From NCBI RefSeq assembly GCF_025766255.1, contig NW_026516730.1:124001-188000 (forward strand): a stretch of 64,000 nt of DNA, given 5' to 3'. Of this stretch, positions 1 to 11,920 are shown in pieces; the stretch's first letter is position 1, and the number at the start of each line of letters is the position of its first letter. A program made the translations under genes and the position numbers. This DNA comes from Zychaea mexicana (lineage: Eukaryota > Mucoromycota > Mucoromycetes > Mucorales > Lichtheimiaceae). Under the pieces are notes generated by a model. It had not been told where the DNA came from. It made no database searches and saw nothing but the letters and a program-made list of their open reading frames with translations.

Positions 1-775
1 TGCTGTTATTGCGGTAGTGTTTGCAGCACCAGAAGGTCGAGAACCGGCCACTGCCGAGGAGGACGACGTCGTGCTCATGGTCGTTACCAAAGTCATGTCA
101 TTGAGCTGGTTCCGCAGTTGGCTAATTTTGTTGAGCACATGAGTTGCACGCCGTTCAAACTCGTCGTCTTCAACCGTACTTTCGCGGGTACGCCGGGTGA
201 CCTGGATATATTGCCGCTCAGAGACCATGCTGAGCTGTGTCATCCGAAGCGTTTGCTCTGTAGACGGTAGCTGTTCGTCAATGGTTTGTTTGAGCGACGA
301 CATGTAGGCAATTGCTGAGTCTTTATTGTGTATTAATTGTTCTGCATTGGTTGGTATCGAGACGTGTAGTTCGCTTTCGAATATGCGTGCAGCGAGGGAT
401 ATCTTGTCTGTCGGTGTGCTCGTGTTGTTCGACTCGTCTCGTAAAGTAAAGAGTAGATCGGGTATGGCCGTCGGGCAAAAGCGATGAGCAAGACACAGCA
501 AAGGTGTACCGTCACCGATCCAGGAATCGCCGTCTTTTAGTTCAGGAACTTTGTCTAGCAAGGCGAGTTCCACGTAATTGTCGAGATGCAAATGCAGCCA
601 TGCCTGCACGCTGCTTGCTTGTTCTGTATACAATATATATAGAAACATAAACAGACGATCGTTGGTAATTAGAGTTCGTGCATGTACCTAAACCGGAAGC
701 TTCTCCTTTGGGGGCATTACCATCAGAATCGCGCTGTTTTGAGTCTAATATTGAAAAAGGCGCGTCTTTGGTCAT
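1..775 (-). CDS. CH-domain protein, CAMSAP-like (5' part; runs off left edge)
   Basis: Partial gene with exons 775-688 and 623-1 (complement), giving 237 N-terminal residues. The intron at 687-624 has GT-AG borders, and the two exons join in frame at Leu-Glu-Gln. After a polar leader of about 28 residues there is a calponin-homology-like stretch (about residues 30-105) with the segments WLHLHLDNYVELALLD, LLCLAHRFCPTAIPDLL and KISLAARIFESEL. This order resembles the CH domain of microtubule minus-end binding CAMSAP/patronin proteins, in which a cysteine-proline near the end of a helix is followed by a conserved Ile-Ser-Leu-Ala helix. A charged, probably coiled-coil segment (about 135-205) and a Ser/Thr/Ala-rich tail follow. 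The start is the only in-frame ATG upstream of the intron. The family call is by eye; another CH-domain family is possible. Confidence 0.6.
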
Positions 776-2241
776 GTTGCAAAGATGGTATTATTGTCGA
801 TTGAGCTGGTATTATAATACAGAGGCCATGTATGTATTGGAAATGTAAAAGGTTGTGAGTCTTTTTTGGTATAGAGTTTTCTGTTTTAGCAGCGGTTGTT
901 GTACAGGTGGAAGTGTGTATTTGCCCGGCTGTGCAAAAGAAGGAGTGCTACTATGATACTGGCCGAATATAGAACGAAGCCGTTGCTGTTAAATGCACGA
1001 ATTGACAGAATTTAAGCGAGTTAGAGTTGCCTTGACGTAATGGCTTATGACTTTAACTGCTCTATGCCCTTGTTTTACCTTCAGAGTTGGAGAAGAAGAA
1101 GAAAGACGCTGAAAAGGAGTTTCTGCATCTGGTCAACGACCATTGTAAGTTAAAATGCAAAATTGATTTGCCGCTCTTGTTTTTTAGGTTTTTTACAATG
1201 CAGTTGTAAGCTACAGCGTCATCGCAGGTGAATTTGATCGACAACTAACCTTCTCTTTCCTAAAAACAGTAGTGATTGCTCCATAACCCTCGCCTCCTGC
1301 CTTATTGTTAGCTCCCAATATTAAAGGCTCCTCTGTTGCATTACGCTATGGGTACCTCCTATATCGTAGCAGCTTTGTGATTTGCGGTATATTTCTGTAA
1401 ATACTCGTTCTTGACGACGAGAAGCTAACAACTCTTTTGGGTTAACCGGTTATACTTAGAGACATTTCATAGATTACTCCTTGGTATTTTTTGCTGCGGT
1501 ATAATTTACTACAGTCCTGCCACCACTCTCTACACTCTTACATTTGGTGATATACTGCACTAGGTAAGATATGTTAAAATACATTTTTTGCTCTGCATAC
1601 TACAAATTAATAAGAATTAATCTTCAAGTGGAGAGAATGACTCTCAAAAAGTCATTGCATACTTAGAAGAACCCTGATCTGGTAGGAGAATCTGCAGCAG
1701 CGACATCAACCCCTTCATCTGCTTCAACAGCACTAGATAAATTAGGCGCCTACTAGAGATCTCTTATACTTCTGGCACATACAATTAGAAGCTTATATCG
1801 AACTCCGTGCATTGAAACTCTGCGTGAGTATGTTTCATGTTTCTTGCTTTTGACATTGTATTCTATACATATCTAGTCGCCCTATCTGCATCAGCATCCA
1901 GCAGCTTTGGTGCCTTGACCCCGGCACAAGCCGTCATCGGCAAGTTTCTTATAATTTTAATAGAGGCAGCAAAGGCAGGCGCATGATATTTGGCGGTTCA
2001 CAACGATGCGTCAACGCCAAAATAAAATCCTTACTTATCTTATAACATGGTTTTATTTACTTCAAATAAACAAAATCTGAAGCCTGTCGTATTTATGCTT
2101 GTGGACATTAAAATATCCGTAGGTTGATATCTTACATCTTTGCATACTTTATTTATTTTACAGTAACTGTGAGTTATAATCAAGATCATTATGATAATGA
2201 ATGGTAAATTATGGGAGAATTTCTTTGATGGTAGATTAGGT
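776..2241. other. Intergenic stretch with decayed coding-like fragments
   Basis: No intact gene is seen. Two plus-strand patches look like old coding sequence. At 1086-1146 a charged stretch reads LEKKKKDAEKEFLHLVNDH, preceded by a CAG and followed by a GT donor-like site. At 1690-1985 there are fragments such as GESAAATSTPSSASTALDKL and FGALTPAQAVIGKFLI, broken by stops and frame changes. They could be exons of a dead gene; I cannot assign a family. The rest is AT-rich with nothing recognisable. Confidence 0.25.
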
Positions 2242-4665
2242 TTAAGTAATGTATCGGAAGTCAGGGTGCTAATAGGAAAAGTAAAAATGAAAACGATAGT
2301 TAATAAATAGTTGTTATAGATATGCTCCGTGGTGTGGTTTTTTCAAACTTACAGCATCACAAAGTTCTTCGCCTTCACAAGCAATACGGCGCTCTTCAGG
2401 GGTCATGTTGTCACGCTTATTGTTGATGCGCTTAAGTGCAAACTTGTAACCAATGGTTGTACATACTTGGATAAACAACAAGACGGCACAGACAGAATGG
2501 GCAGTAACATAGTGGGGTGCATCATTGGCACGGTATACTTGACCACCAACTATAGGAAAGACACAGATATTGACCATTATTAGTATGTATACTGTTAGAG
2601 AATTATAGCTGCAAAATCAACTTGGCTTTTTTTAATCGGTCATTATTATCTTACCTACACCACCGGCGTTACCGATGGAAATGACAATAGCACTACCGAC
2701 AGCACGTTTGGTGTGACCACCGATGTTGCCGGTAAACCATGAAAGCATTGGAGGAGCATGAGCGAATACACCCGTCACTGTAATACAGGCGGCAATGTAG
2801 AGTGCTACGGGACCTTGGTCTCTGCAAGCAATAAGCAAGATGTAACCGATCATACCAAAGAAGGAGGGAATAGCAAGATGATAAGCACGCTCGCCTTGAC
2901 GATCCGCATCCATGGCAACAAGAATTGTGACAACACAAGCTATATAAACAAAGTACGAATAACTCCTTTTTAGTAACCCGAAATAAATGCATATTGCTTT
3001 CTGCTTTTCTACTAACCTATGGCATAAGGCGGGGCAGACATTGCTTGAGCCTCTAGAGTCTCGAAACCCATGCCTCGAATAATGCTTGGTAAAAACAGAC
3101 TCATACTATACAAAGGAATGGATCCGACGATATAGATGAAAGAATGCATGTAAATTTTCCAGTCGGTAAATGCCATGCGAAGCTGCTTCATCGAGAAATG
3201 CGTCTCAGTAGCTGGGCCAGCATCCTTAAGAAGACGGTTGACGATGTGTGCGCGCTCGCGTTCGTTGAGTGCTGTTTACGTATGGTAAATCAAGGGTTAG
3301 TTGTCTAAAAATTGAGCACTCTATATAGTTGCTACCTTTTGAATTTTCGGGTAAATTTGGGAGGACAAAGTAGGTGATACACGCCAAGAAAAGAGTAGGG
3401 ATGGCTTCAATAATAAAGATCCACTGCCATCCATGCAAACCTCGCATGCCATCCATCTGCATGATGCCATAAGCGAGAACACCGCCGAAAGCCTAGGATT
3501 CAGTGAAAATAAATGGTGTAATTACTAAACCAAGTTTATCTGTGTCATTCTGCAAAGCAATGGGTCGACTAATGAAAACTTACACCAGCAAGGGTAGAGC
3601 ATCCGAAGAACAAAGAAATACGAGTGGCTATCTCTCTGCGAGTATACCATAACGTCATGTAAAATATGACACCCTGGAGTGGGGTTATTTTGATCCGTTA
3701 GCACACTTGCATAACGCATGTATAGTTCCTTGAAACAAATTGATCTTACCGGAAACAAACCAGCCTATATACGGTAATATTACAAATAAACAAAGTGCAG
3801 CGCTTAGCATATAGTTTTATAGTTTTAGGAGAAAAAAAAGGCGACATTAAAGATTTTTTTTTACCTCTGCGACGCCGAGGAAGAAACGTGTTGCGAGGAG
3901 ACCAGCTCCGTTTTTAATAGCTGCCATACAAATCATGACAATACCTAGAGGACATGAAAAACTTAGTATCTTTCGTGATGTCTTGCCGTATTTCCATACA
4001 GATACATAGCGTATGTGAGCTGTTTTAAAGACGTACCGAAAGACACCATCACCAACGGTATCCATAAGTTTGGACCGATTTTTTTGAGCATAATATTGGA
4101 GGGAATTTCAAAAATGACCTGAAATAAAAGTAATGTTGAGTAAGCCACATATTATGAAAGCAGCTTATTCGTTGCCCTAGAAAGAAGGAAGAGATATAAT
4201 GTGTGTGTGAAAGCTTACATAGCCAATAAAGAAAATCGACAATGCGATGTTGTATTGGTCTTCGGATATGTGTAAATCTTCGGTGATGCCGGCAATCTTT
4301 GCGTTGCCTATGATGTAGATGATGATACGATGATAGTCGTTCTGAATTAGCACTCGTGGTTTCTTTTTTAGGGTGATACAAATTCTGTCGAGAAATTTGA
4401 GTTTTCAAATTTTAAAAGTACCAATATTTGATCGATCGAGGAAAGAGCACAAATACAATACACCGCAGAACGGAACGATTCGAAGATCCAACTTCCAGCG
4501 TAATCGTTTGAACTCTTTGTCGCTTAATGGTTCGTATTCTGGCCTTATGGAAGTGTCACTTGATCGACCAGTGTCCTCTAGCTTAATAACAGCGTCCGCT
4601 TTTTCGGTATCGAAATCGACGGGTTTATCATCGGCGATCTGCTGCTTTTCTTGAACAGAGGCCAT
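2242..4665 (-). CDS. MFS anion:cation symporter (Dal5/Tna1-type), copy A
   Basis: Eleven exons (complement): 4665-4422, 4307-4219, 4118-4037, 3944-3865, 3764-3750, 3673-3584, 3492-3336, 3271-3017, 2939-2655, 2549-2353, 2268-2242; 506 residues, all joins in frame. It is a plasma-membrane major facilitator with about 12 helices. A cytosolic acidic N-terminus leads to the family hallmark LRWKLDLRIVPFCGVLYLCS and FLDRSNIGNAK at helix 1, then GLLATRFFLGVAEAGLFPG (helix 4) and DGMRGLHGWQWIFIIEA before the central loop. The fungal ACS family carries allantoate, nicotinate, pantothenate, biotin and similar organic anions with protons; the substrate here cannot be read from sequence. Exon 5 is only 15 nt and the last coding exon only 27 nt (HPDFRYIT). 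It belongs to the four-member cluster at 2242-18238. Confidence 0.9.
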
Positions 4666-7600
4666 TGTTAAGAATTAAAAATATATACTATTTGCTGTGA
4701 TTATATACAAGAAGAGGGGTAAAAGAGAAAAGGCGTGGCTGCAAAATAAAGTAATAGATTAAAAGATAACTGGCAACTTTGCTTTTATAATGGTTTTTCT
4801 TTTTTGGTTCGGTTGATGTACCCCTTACAGAGGTTACTGCAACCTGCGTTAAGTGACTCGTGTGTAACTTTTAAAAGTATCTACATCTTGTGTAGCTTTG
4901 TTGAGTCTGGGGTACTCTCTCATTGTCATGACGATGTTATGTTTTTCCCAGGGAGCGTATTCCGCTACTGCGGATTGTTGGGCACTTTGATCTAGCGCCA
5001 GCTGTATTAGTGGACTAAGTGGAAATTTCTACGGAACTCTACTAAAACTCAAAAAATGTTGAGGAGCGTATAACTTCAATTCTTCTAAATCATGAACGAA
5101 AAAGCTAGCAAGGTAGCAGAATATGTGTCTTTCACTACTTGCTAACTACATTGACAATTCGTGTTTGACACTATGGACTTTACGCTTGTGTGTGTGGGTA
5201 ATTTTGAATCAAAAAAAGGGAACAATTCGGCTATCTTGCGCCGAAGGCAGAATGCTATTGGCTCACTGTTTTACCCCACAAAATAAAAGTTGCTCCCGGA
5301 TTTCTCGTATATCGTATTCACACGTTCACGGCTACATATTTAAAGCATAACCCCGCACCAAGAGCGTGGGCTACGGAACAGCAGCAAAGCGACTACATTC
5401 CGTTGCCGATGATTGAGTTTTTACATGATAGGTAGCTCTCAAAACTACTAAAATTGGACTGGACAAAGCTTCTTGGCAAAATCAATATTGATATTACAAT
5501 GAGACAGCAATTTAAGAATTGTATCTTCTGCTGCCACCTCTTGCCTTAGTACTATAGAGAATTACAGTCTCGTTCTTACGTACTAACAAACACTTCACTA
5601 TATCTAAAGTACTTTCCTTGGTCAAAAAACAGGTACTGAAAACTGTCTGCTGCGTTGCTAGGTACACGATTGAGAGATGACTATGTGCTACGTTGAGTCA
5701 AGTATGTCAACGAATCCATACAGTGATCATGCGGGGATTCAAATGATACCACTTTCTGGTTCCCACCAGACTGTGAATTTTGTAACATCCGGGCAATCTG
5801 TTTGTCCACAGAACGATTTTCCCGCGCACCCATTATCGGCTTGGAATCGATTTTTGCGTTCAAAGACCACGAAAAGTATTATGAAAGAGTTCATTATACT
5901 TTAATGCTATCCACAAAAAATTATCATTGCGCTAGGTACATTTGCTGCGTATCTATATTTCATGCTTGCAATGCTGGCACGACAAACAGGTCAGTTGCAT
6001 GAGATATAATCCATTGCTCCTCTTTTTTCTGTCCCCAGGTTAGAAAATGTTTCTCGGAAATTTTATTCACGAGGTCCGATCATGCTGTTTCCCCACAGTA
6101 GTAATTGAAACCCAATGGGAAGTCTTACCGCGAACGCCAGAACACATCTCATACCGGGATAATCAGCGTATGGTTACCACTATTCGAGCTGTATATGGCA
6201 CTGCAACACGGGACATATATCCGCCTTAGTATATGTTGTAAATGACGGAAATGTTACCCGCAATGATGCTACTATGCACTAGTTCCGCTTTGACAGCCAC
6301 ATTGTACGCAATCTTGCATTCTATTGCTGGGTTATACGAGTTCATTTAAGCGTGTGTACAGCACTCCCAGATCACGAAAAGATGAGATACCTATTTCTTG
6401 AACTGCACTTGTTTTCCGTTTCTTGAGGTAAATATGAAGCCTACAGCTTAATATTGCAGCAAGGCGTTAATCATGTTGACAAGTGAAATCCACGGTAATG
6501 TAAACAGTTAAAGATGGCCACGTTCTATAAAGAAACCTCAGGCAAGTAAAACGAATATAATAACGATCAGCACCAATTATCCGTACACTACAGTTTTGCG
6601 TCTTAACACCAAACTAATGGCTGCTTGGATAAACCCGCTAATGAGAACAAGTCATCCAAAAACGATGCCTGGAGAAGACAGGTTTTCGAAAATAAATAAT
6701 GACGATGAGGGGTTGCTTGCTTGCTGGTCCAAGAAAAACGCAAATGTAGACTGACACCAGACTGAATCATAGGAGTAAAAAATAGAAAGTATGAGGACGA
6801 TTCTTCGAATAACCAACAGTTACGCCCGTAATTTTTTGGCTCCTATTTATGCGATTTTCCCCCTCGTACGAAAAGATATAGATACTACAATAACTTGTAC
6901 GATGAATCATGCCACATACTAATTGTCATCCCAAGAAGTTGGACAACCTATACACAGATTGATTTCCCGAGTCGTGTGTCTTGTATATTCGTGATTTTAC
7001 CCGTACCGGGTAGCTTATTCGCCGAATACAGAATGCTTATGATATTAAGGTCACACGAACCCAACAAATACCTTTGCACACCAGTTTCTGCAGTCTGGTA
7101 GATGAATATCCATAATAAATGTCCATGGTGACAATAAACTTTTTTCACTTGAACTTTGCAGCCGAGTGACTCGATATCATAAAAAATAACAGTGGTTATT
7201 CTTTGAAAGAAGCTCAAAGGTATCTGCGCCATCAGCGAGCATCTCAAACTAAATTTTGCAAGACTAAATTTTGCAAGTGAACAGTATTGACAGCTCTACA
7301 CCGATTATAATCAAGATCAAGTTTTGTGATCTGTGATCCGCAAAAAAAAGATCGCTTCTCAGAAGGAAAAGAATATGAGCTCTAGCGACCATGACCATAC
7401 TCTATCGTATATCACCGGCACATACATTGCCGCGAAGGATACACTTTATGGTACGTCTGCAAGTACACTGTGCCTGTTTTTTTACTCGCAAAATCAGTGA
7501 CAGCCACAGCACACAAGCAGCATATGTACGACAAGTGCAATGATGTCTAGCCACCGTAGCCGATCGGGCTCTTCAATATCATAGACTCTAGCGCTTCGTA

Positions 7601-7885
7601 CAATTCGATCCCGCTTTGCACCTTCTTACACTCATTCCAGTACACAGTACACTTTCGGTATATGAAATCCATCACCAAAGAACAGGACAGCGCAGCAAGA
7701 ATTTTATTTGAAGACAGTTTTGCGAGAAATATAAAGTGGAGGTACGGGCAGTCTCTGGAAATTTACCCAACTTAACTTTAGATTTTATTAGCGTCATTTT
7801 TTATCTATCTCGACAGCAAGATAATACATGGTATAACATTATCAATTTACGCTCAAGTTTCTATATTAACATATGGCACATGCTG
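4666..7885. other. Long intergenic stretch between transporter copy A and the pseudogene
   Basis: About 3.2 kb of AT-rich sequence. Only short chance ORFs of 60-99 codons occur, on both strands, with no recognisable domains. The only structure I can point to is a small tandem duplication at 7248-7277. Upstream of copy A (minus strand) a TATATAA-like block lies at about 4701-4709, close to its ATG. Confidence 0.6.
7248..7277. repeat. Perfect 15-bp tandem duplication
   Basis: Two head-to-tail copies of ACTAAATTTTGCAAG with no mismatch, in otherwise featureless intergenic DNA. Confidence 0.85.
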
Positions 7886-9993
7886 CTAAAGGATATAACT
7901 AAAATCGGGATGCTTTCGTTTGCAACGCAGACAAGTTAGACAATCGAGTCCTATCAGGAAAAAAGTACCAAAAGTAACGCAGATCGTAGTACCTTATCAC
8001 AAAGTTCTTCTCCTTGACAGGCTTTTTGATATTCTTCAGGTGTCATTCGGTCACGCTTTCTGTTCTCCATTAAAAGTCCGAAGCGCATTCCCATAGCATC
8101 GCCAGGCTGATAGTATGGCTTCAGGTATAATATGGACCATCGTCGTCGACATAAATCTGACCACTTATTATGCCTCCCGCGTTTCCTACGGCAGATCCAA
8201 AGCTGATAGCAACAGCGCGTTTCGTGTGTCCGCCAAAATTATTGGATCCCTACACCGAGCAAAGAGGAATACAGTAAAATGCGCCGCAGGTCGCAATGGT
8301 TGCTGCTACAAATAGGGCGGCTGATCCTTTATCTTGAACAGTAATGAGTAATATATAGCCAATGGTGCTGACCAGCGACCCTGCAATCAAGTGAAATCCT
8401 CGTTCTTTCTACTAGTCGGCGCTGAACGCCACCATGATGCTTACAGTGCATGCTACCGGTTTTTGGAAAAAAAGCTGTGTTTAATCGACATGGTTGACAA
8501 ATGTAAAAGAGCAAACATAATATTATAAAGTGTCAACAACGTACCAAATACATATGGTATAGCGGACATTAACTGCGCCGTAAGGCTAAAAAGATCACTC
8601 TTTAAAGTTTACAATTATAACTGAGTAAATATAACTGATACCATACCTTGCGTATCCCATCCCACGAACAATTGTTGGCAAAAACAAGCTCAGAGAATAC
8701 ATTGGTGTTGAAGCACATAGAGCTAGAATGCTCATGGTATATAGCTTCCAGTCATAAACTGCTGCAGACAATTGCTTCCAGGAGAAATTCTTTTGATTTG
8801 CGGATCCAACATCCTCCCTGGGTAAATTTATAAGAACTTTTCGCTCTCTTTCTTTTAAAACTATGAAGATAATGGTTCAGTAAGAGAGACAAATATTATT
8901 GGTCGATCCTGAAATACTCACAGGGCGAGTTCTCCGGGTAATCCGGAAGAAAAATTTAGGTGACAATGCCGAGGATTAAAGGAGGTAACGATGCCAGTAA
9001 AAATATCCACTGCCATCCGAACATTTCTCATACACCGTTGAGAAACATAATTCCATATGGCTATATCATTCAGATGCACCATTACATGTGAGCGCTACCT
9101 CACAATTTTGAATAGTAGCGCCATGCCGAATCATGCCTACCAAAACACCGCCAAATGCCTTTTCCATATAATGCAAAGGGATGAAAATCAGTATCCATTG
9201 TATTGCAACAAGCAAATGAGCGAAGTTCAACTTACTCCAGCAAGGGTAGAGGCCGCATAAAACGGAGCAATTCACATTGTCTGTAGACGACGGGGATACC
9301 AAACCGATAGGTAGAGATTGACCCCCGCCTATTACCAAAAAGAACCACAGCAACAATTATATGAATCAATGCGGCTGGAGCACATATCAACAGCAGCAAC
9401 ATGTTCGTGTTTTTTGGCAGTCTACGGGGAAGAGCCCAGCTTGAGCAAGTCCGAGCATCATGCGGCTGCGAGTAAACCGGAACCGTTCTTTAAGCCAGTC
9501 ATTGCAGCCATGATAACGGCCCAAATAAATGTAATTACGCTATCCACTTTCGGGGTCCCATCCATTTGAGACACATGTTAGCGGGCACTTAAGACAACCT
9601 ACAAAGAGAATGTATAAATGTGAGTTACTCGTTAGCTAGTTTGCATTTAGGTACAAATCGAAGCATTTCTTTAACAATTTTTTTTTACATAACCGATAAA
9701 GAAGATTGATAGTGCCCAGTTGTACGTTTCTTCGGTTATACCCAGCGAATTCTCGATGCCTGCAAGTCGTGCGTGGCCGATATTGACATGGTTTAGAAAT
9801 GAGCACATATATAGAAGCGAAAGAAAAGACACGAGTCGCAAATCAAGTTTTCATCGCAAACGACGGATTTTTCTTTCGTCAGCTGTAACAAATTTTTCAG
9901 TCTTTCACTGTGATGAATCTTGATGCCTTTTTCTGTATGATTTGGGTCATCAGAGGATGAAGAGGAGGACGGGTTTTCGTGTTGTTGAAGCAT
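7886..9993 (-). pseudogene. Decayed MFS anion:cation symporter, copy B
   Basis: Collinear relic of the neighbouring transporters, read on the minus strand from about 9993. An N-terminal leader (MLQQHENPSSSSSSDDPN) is followed, after a frameshift near 9885, by helix-1 sequence with an in-frame TGA (just after RKIRRLR; then KLDLRLVSFLSLLYMCSFL, HVNIGHARLAG). Helix-4 region fragments lie at about 9440-9540. A block reading FSWKQLSAAVYDWKLYTMS and YSLSLFLPTIVRGMGYA is at about 8640-8800. GGHTKRAVAISFGSAVGNAGG is at about 8140-8220, then a stop and a frameshift before MTPEEYQKACQGEELCDK near 7990-8050. Even the 27-nt terminal exon survives (HPDFSYIL plus stop, 7912-7886). Several independent stops and frameshifts make it non-functional. 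It lacks the intron found after the first helix in copies A and C. Confidence 0.85.
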
Positions 9994-11920
9994 GGGCGAA
10001 ATAATGAAGACTGCGCAGATGATTGAGAGATGAAGTATAGGGTTAGAGTATTAAAAGAGGTAGTAAGGTTAGAGATAAAAAGAAGAGAGACGTAATAGTA
10101 GAAACACGCAGTATTCCCTAACAGACTCAGTTTAATAAGCTGTTGGTTTTATATACACTTAAAGTTATAATGTCTCATGTCTCCTGAACACATCGAAAGG
10201 ACAAAGCACATATACACACACGAGTTAGACTATTCCCTTTGTGAGTTACTTTTCCGCAATGCTTTTTTGTGTTGTAAAGCGTACGCATAGATTCATCTAT
10301 TATCCATAGACTTCCAATTTCCATAAAGGGCGAGTACCAAGACATACTAGCAGCTTGCTTAGGATCCATTCACCGTAGTACCATATTTTAGTTATTTCAA
10401 AAGACAGCAGATTCACACACTCTTATGTGATAGCAGCAGTAATATAATATTGTTATGGTACTCACTAGCTTTGAGATGTACATCAACCTAACATTATATA
10501 TCGTGTGTGCCCATTGTAAGTATAGTCTATAGTCATCGTATATGATCATAACTCATCAAGCTTAACTAAAAGTCTCAATCATGCTACTACATACGTACTT
10601 ATTGCACTGCATGTTATTAATAGAACGTTAATCCAATTTTATTTTCCGTTTGGCAAAAGCTATGCATATCATGTGGAACCCGGGGAAATGCAACATTCTA
10701 TGAATATGTTTGACAGTAACTGGATTCGATGTGCCACGCTGCTTCTTGTTTCGTGGGAAAACTTAGCAGTTTGGTTCCTTGTTGACTTAGTAATATGGGT
10801 AGTAATACACAAATAAGAATCTTGTCATACTAAATCAGAAAGAATGTATTATCGACACTACTATCTCCGGTTGAGCTCATGATACATTTTTTTTATAAAA
10901 AAATACAAAATAAAAACAGTTCTCATATTAGCATCGGTAAACAGAAAGCAACGATGTGCTTTTCTAATCCGTCTACCACTTGGTATTTCTGCGCTTTTCA
11001 TTGAAATAGGTTTATTGCCAACGCAATTTTTTACAAAATGTGCTCGGAATGGCTACTGAAGAAGAACAGTTGCTAACGCTAGTTCATCAACTTGTACTAA
11101 TTTAAATCAAAGATTCACTTGGTTAGCAATGCAATACTTTTGTCTCTTTTACCAATACACTCTTCTTAAAACGTGTAGAACAAACTGAGTTAAAAGTGTT
11201 ATACTGGTGGAGAACCAAAAGAAGGTAAATCATGGCTGTTTTATGCGCTCAGGCCATCACCAAGAAAAATTTCACGTTCCGAAACTCCGTCCGCATCCGC
11301 AACATATTAACGAAAGACCATATCTTCAACTGTTGCGAGAATTGATACATAGCTAAAATCACCCAGCACATAGATCAGTTAACACTTTTTCTGCATCCAT
11401 GGGTTTTTTTTGCTATGAAAAATTATAAAAGTGATCCCAAAAAGAGAAGTGCTGTCGAAATGCACATGAATTTCCAGTACCTTGGCTTCTTGATCTGTAT
11501 CTTGCTGGATCTGGTACGAGGTTACTCAACGTAGTTAATTTTTCTCTGATTCACAAAAAAAATACGTAAACGACATTCCCATGCGTTCCGCGTGAGTTAA
11601 ATATCGTAAATGAGGCAATACACTTTACGAGTAGCTTCTCTCAATTATCCATTAATAATAACGCCAGCCACCGTGCGAATAGTGTGGTTGCATGCATGCT
11701 CACTATACGCATTTTCGTTCCAAAAGCCAGGCTATTACCATATACAAACATAGTTTTATCGATTTTCATGATGGGTGATATGTGTGAAAATCTCTGTCAT
11801 GTTCTATGTCCGAGAATAATGCGTCAATGAGAGCTCGTATAAATACTCATTCTCTTTTGGGGGTTGTCACGACCGCATCATCATACAAGAGTAGAGTATA
11901 GCATTTCTGTTTTTACCAAA
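9994..11920. other. Divergent intergenic region between pseudogene B and transporter C
   Basis: AT-rich, with no ORF I would call a gene. A TATATAAA-type block facing the pseudogene lies at 10148-10155 (minus strand). The promoter of copy C is at the right end, with its TATA box at 11838-11845. Confidence 0.6.
11838..11845 (+). promoter_or_regulatory. TATA box of transporter copy C
   Basis: TATAAATA, 76 nt before the ATG at 11921. Copy D and the nucleobase permease have similar boxes 67-75 nt before their ATGs, which suggests a common promoter layout. Confidence 0.5.
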
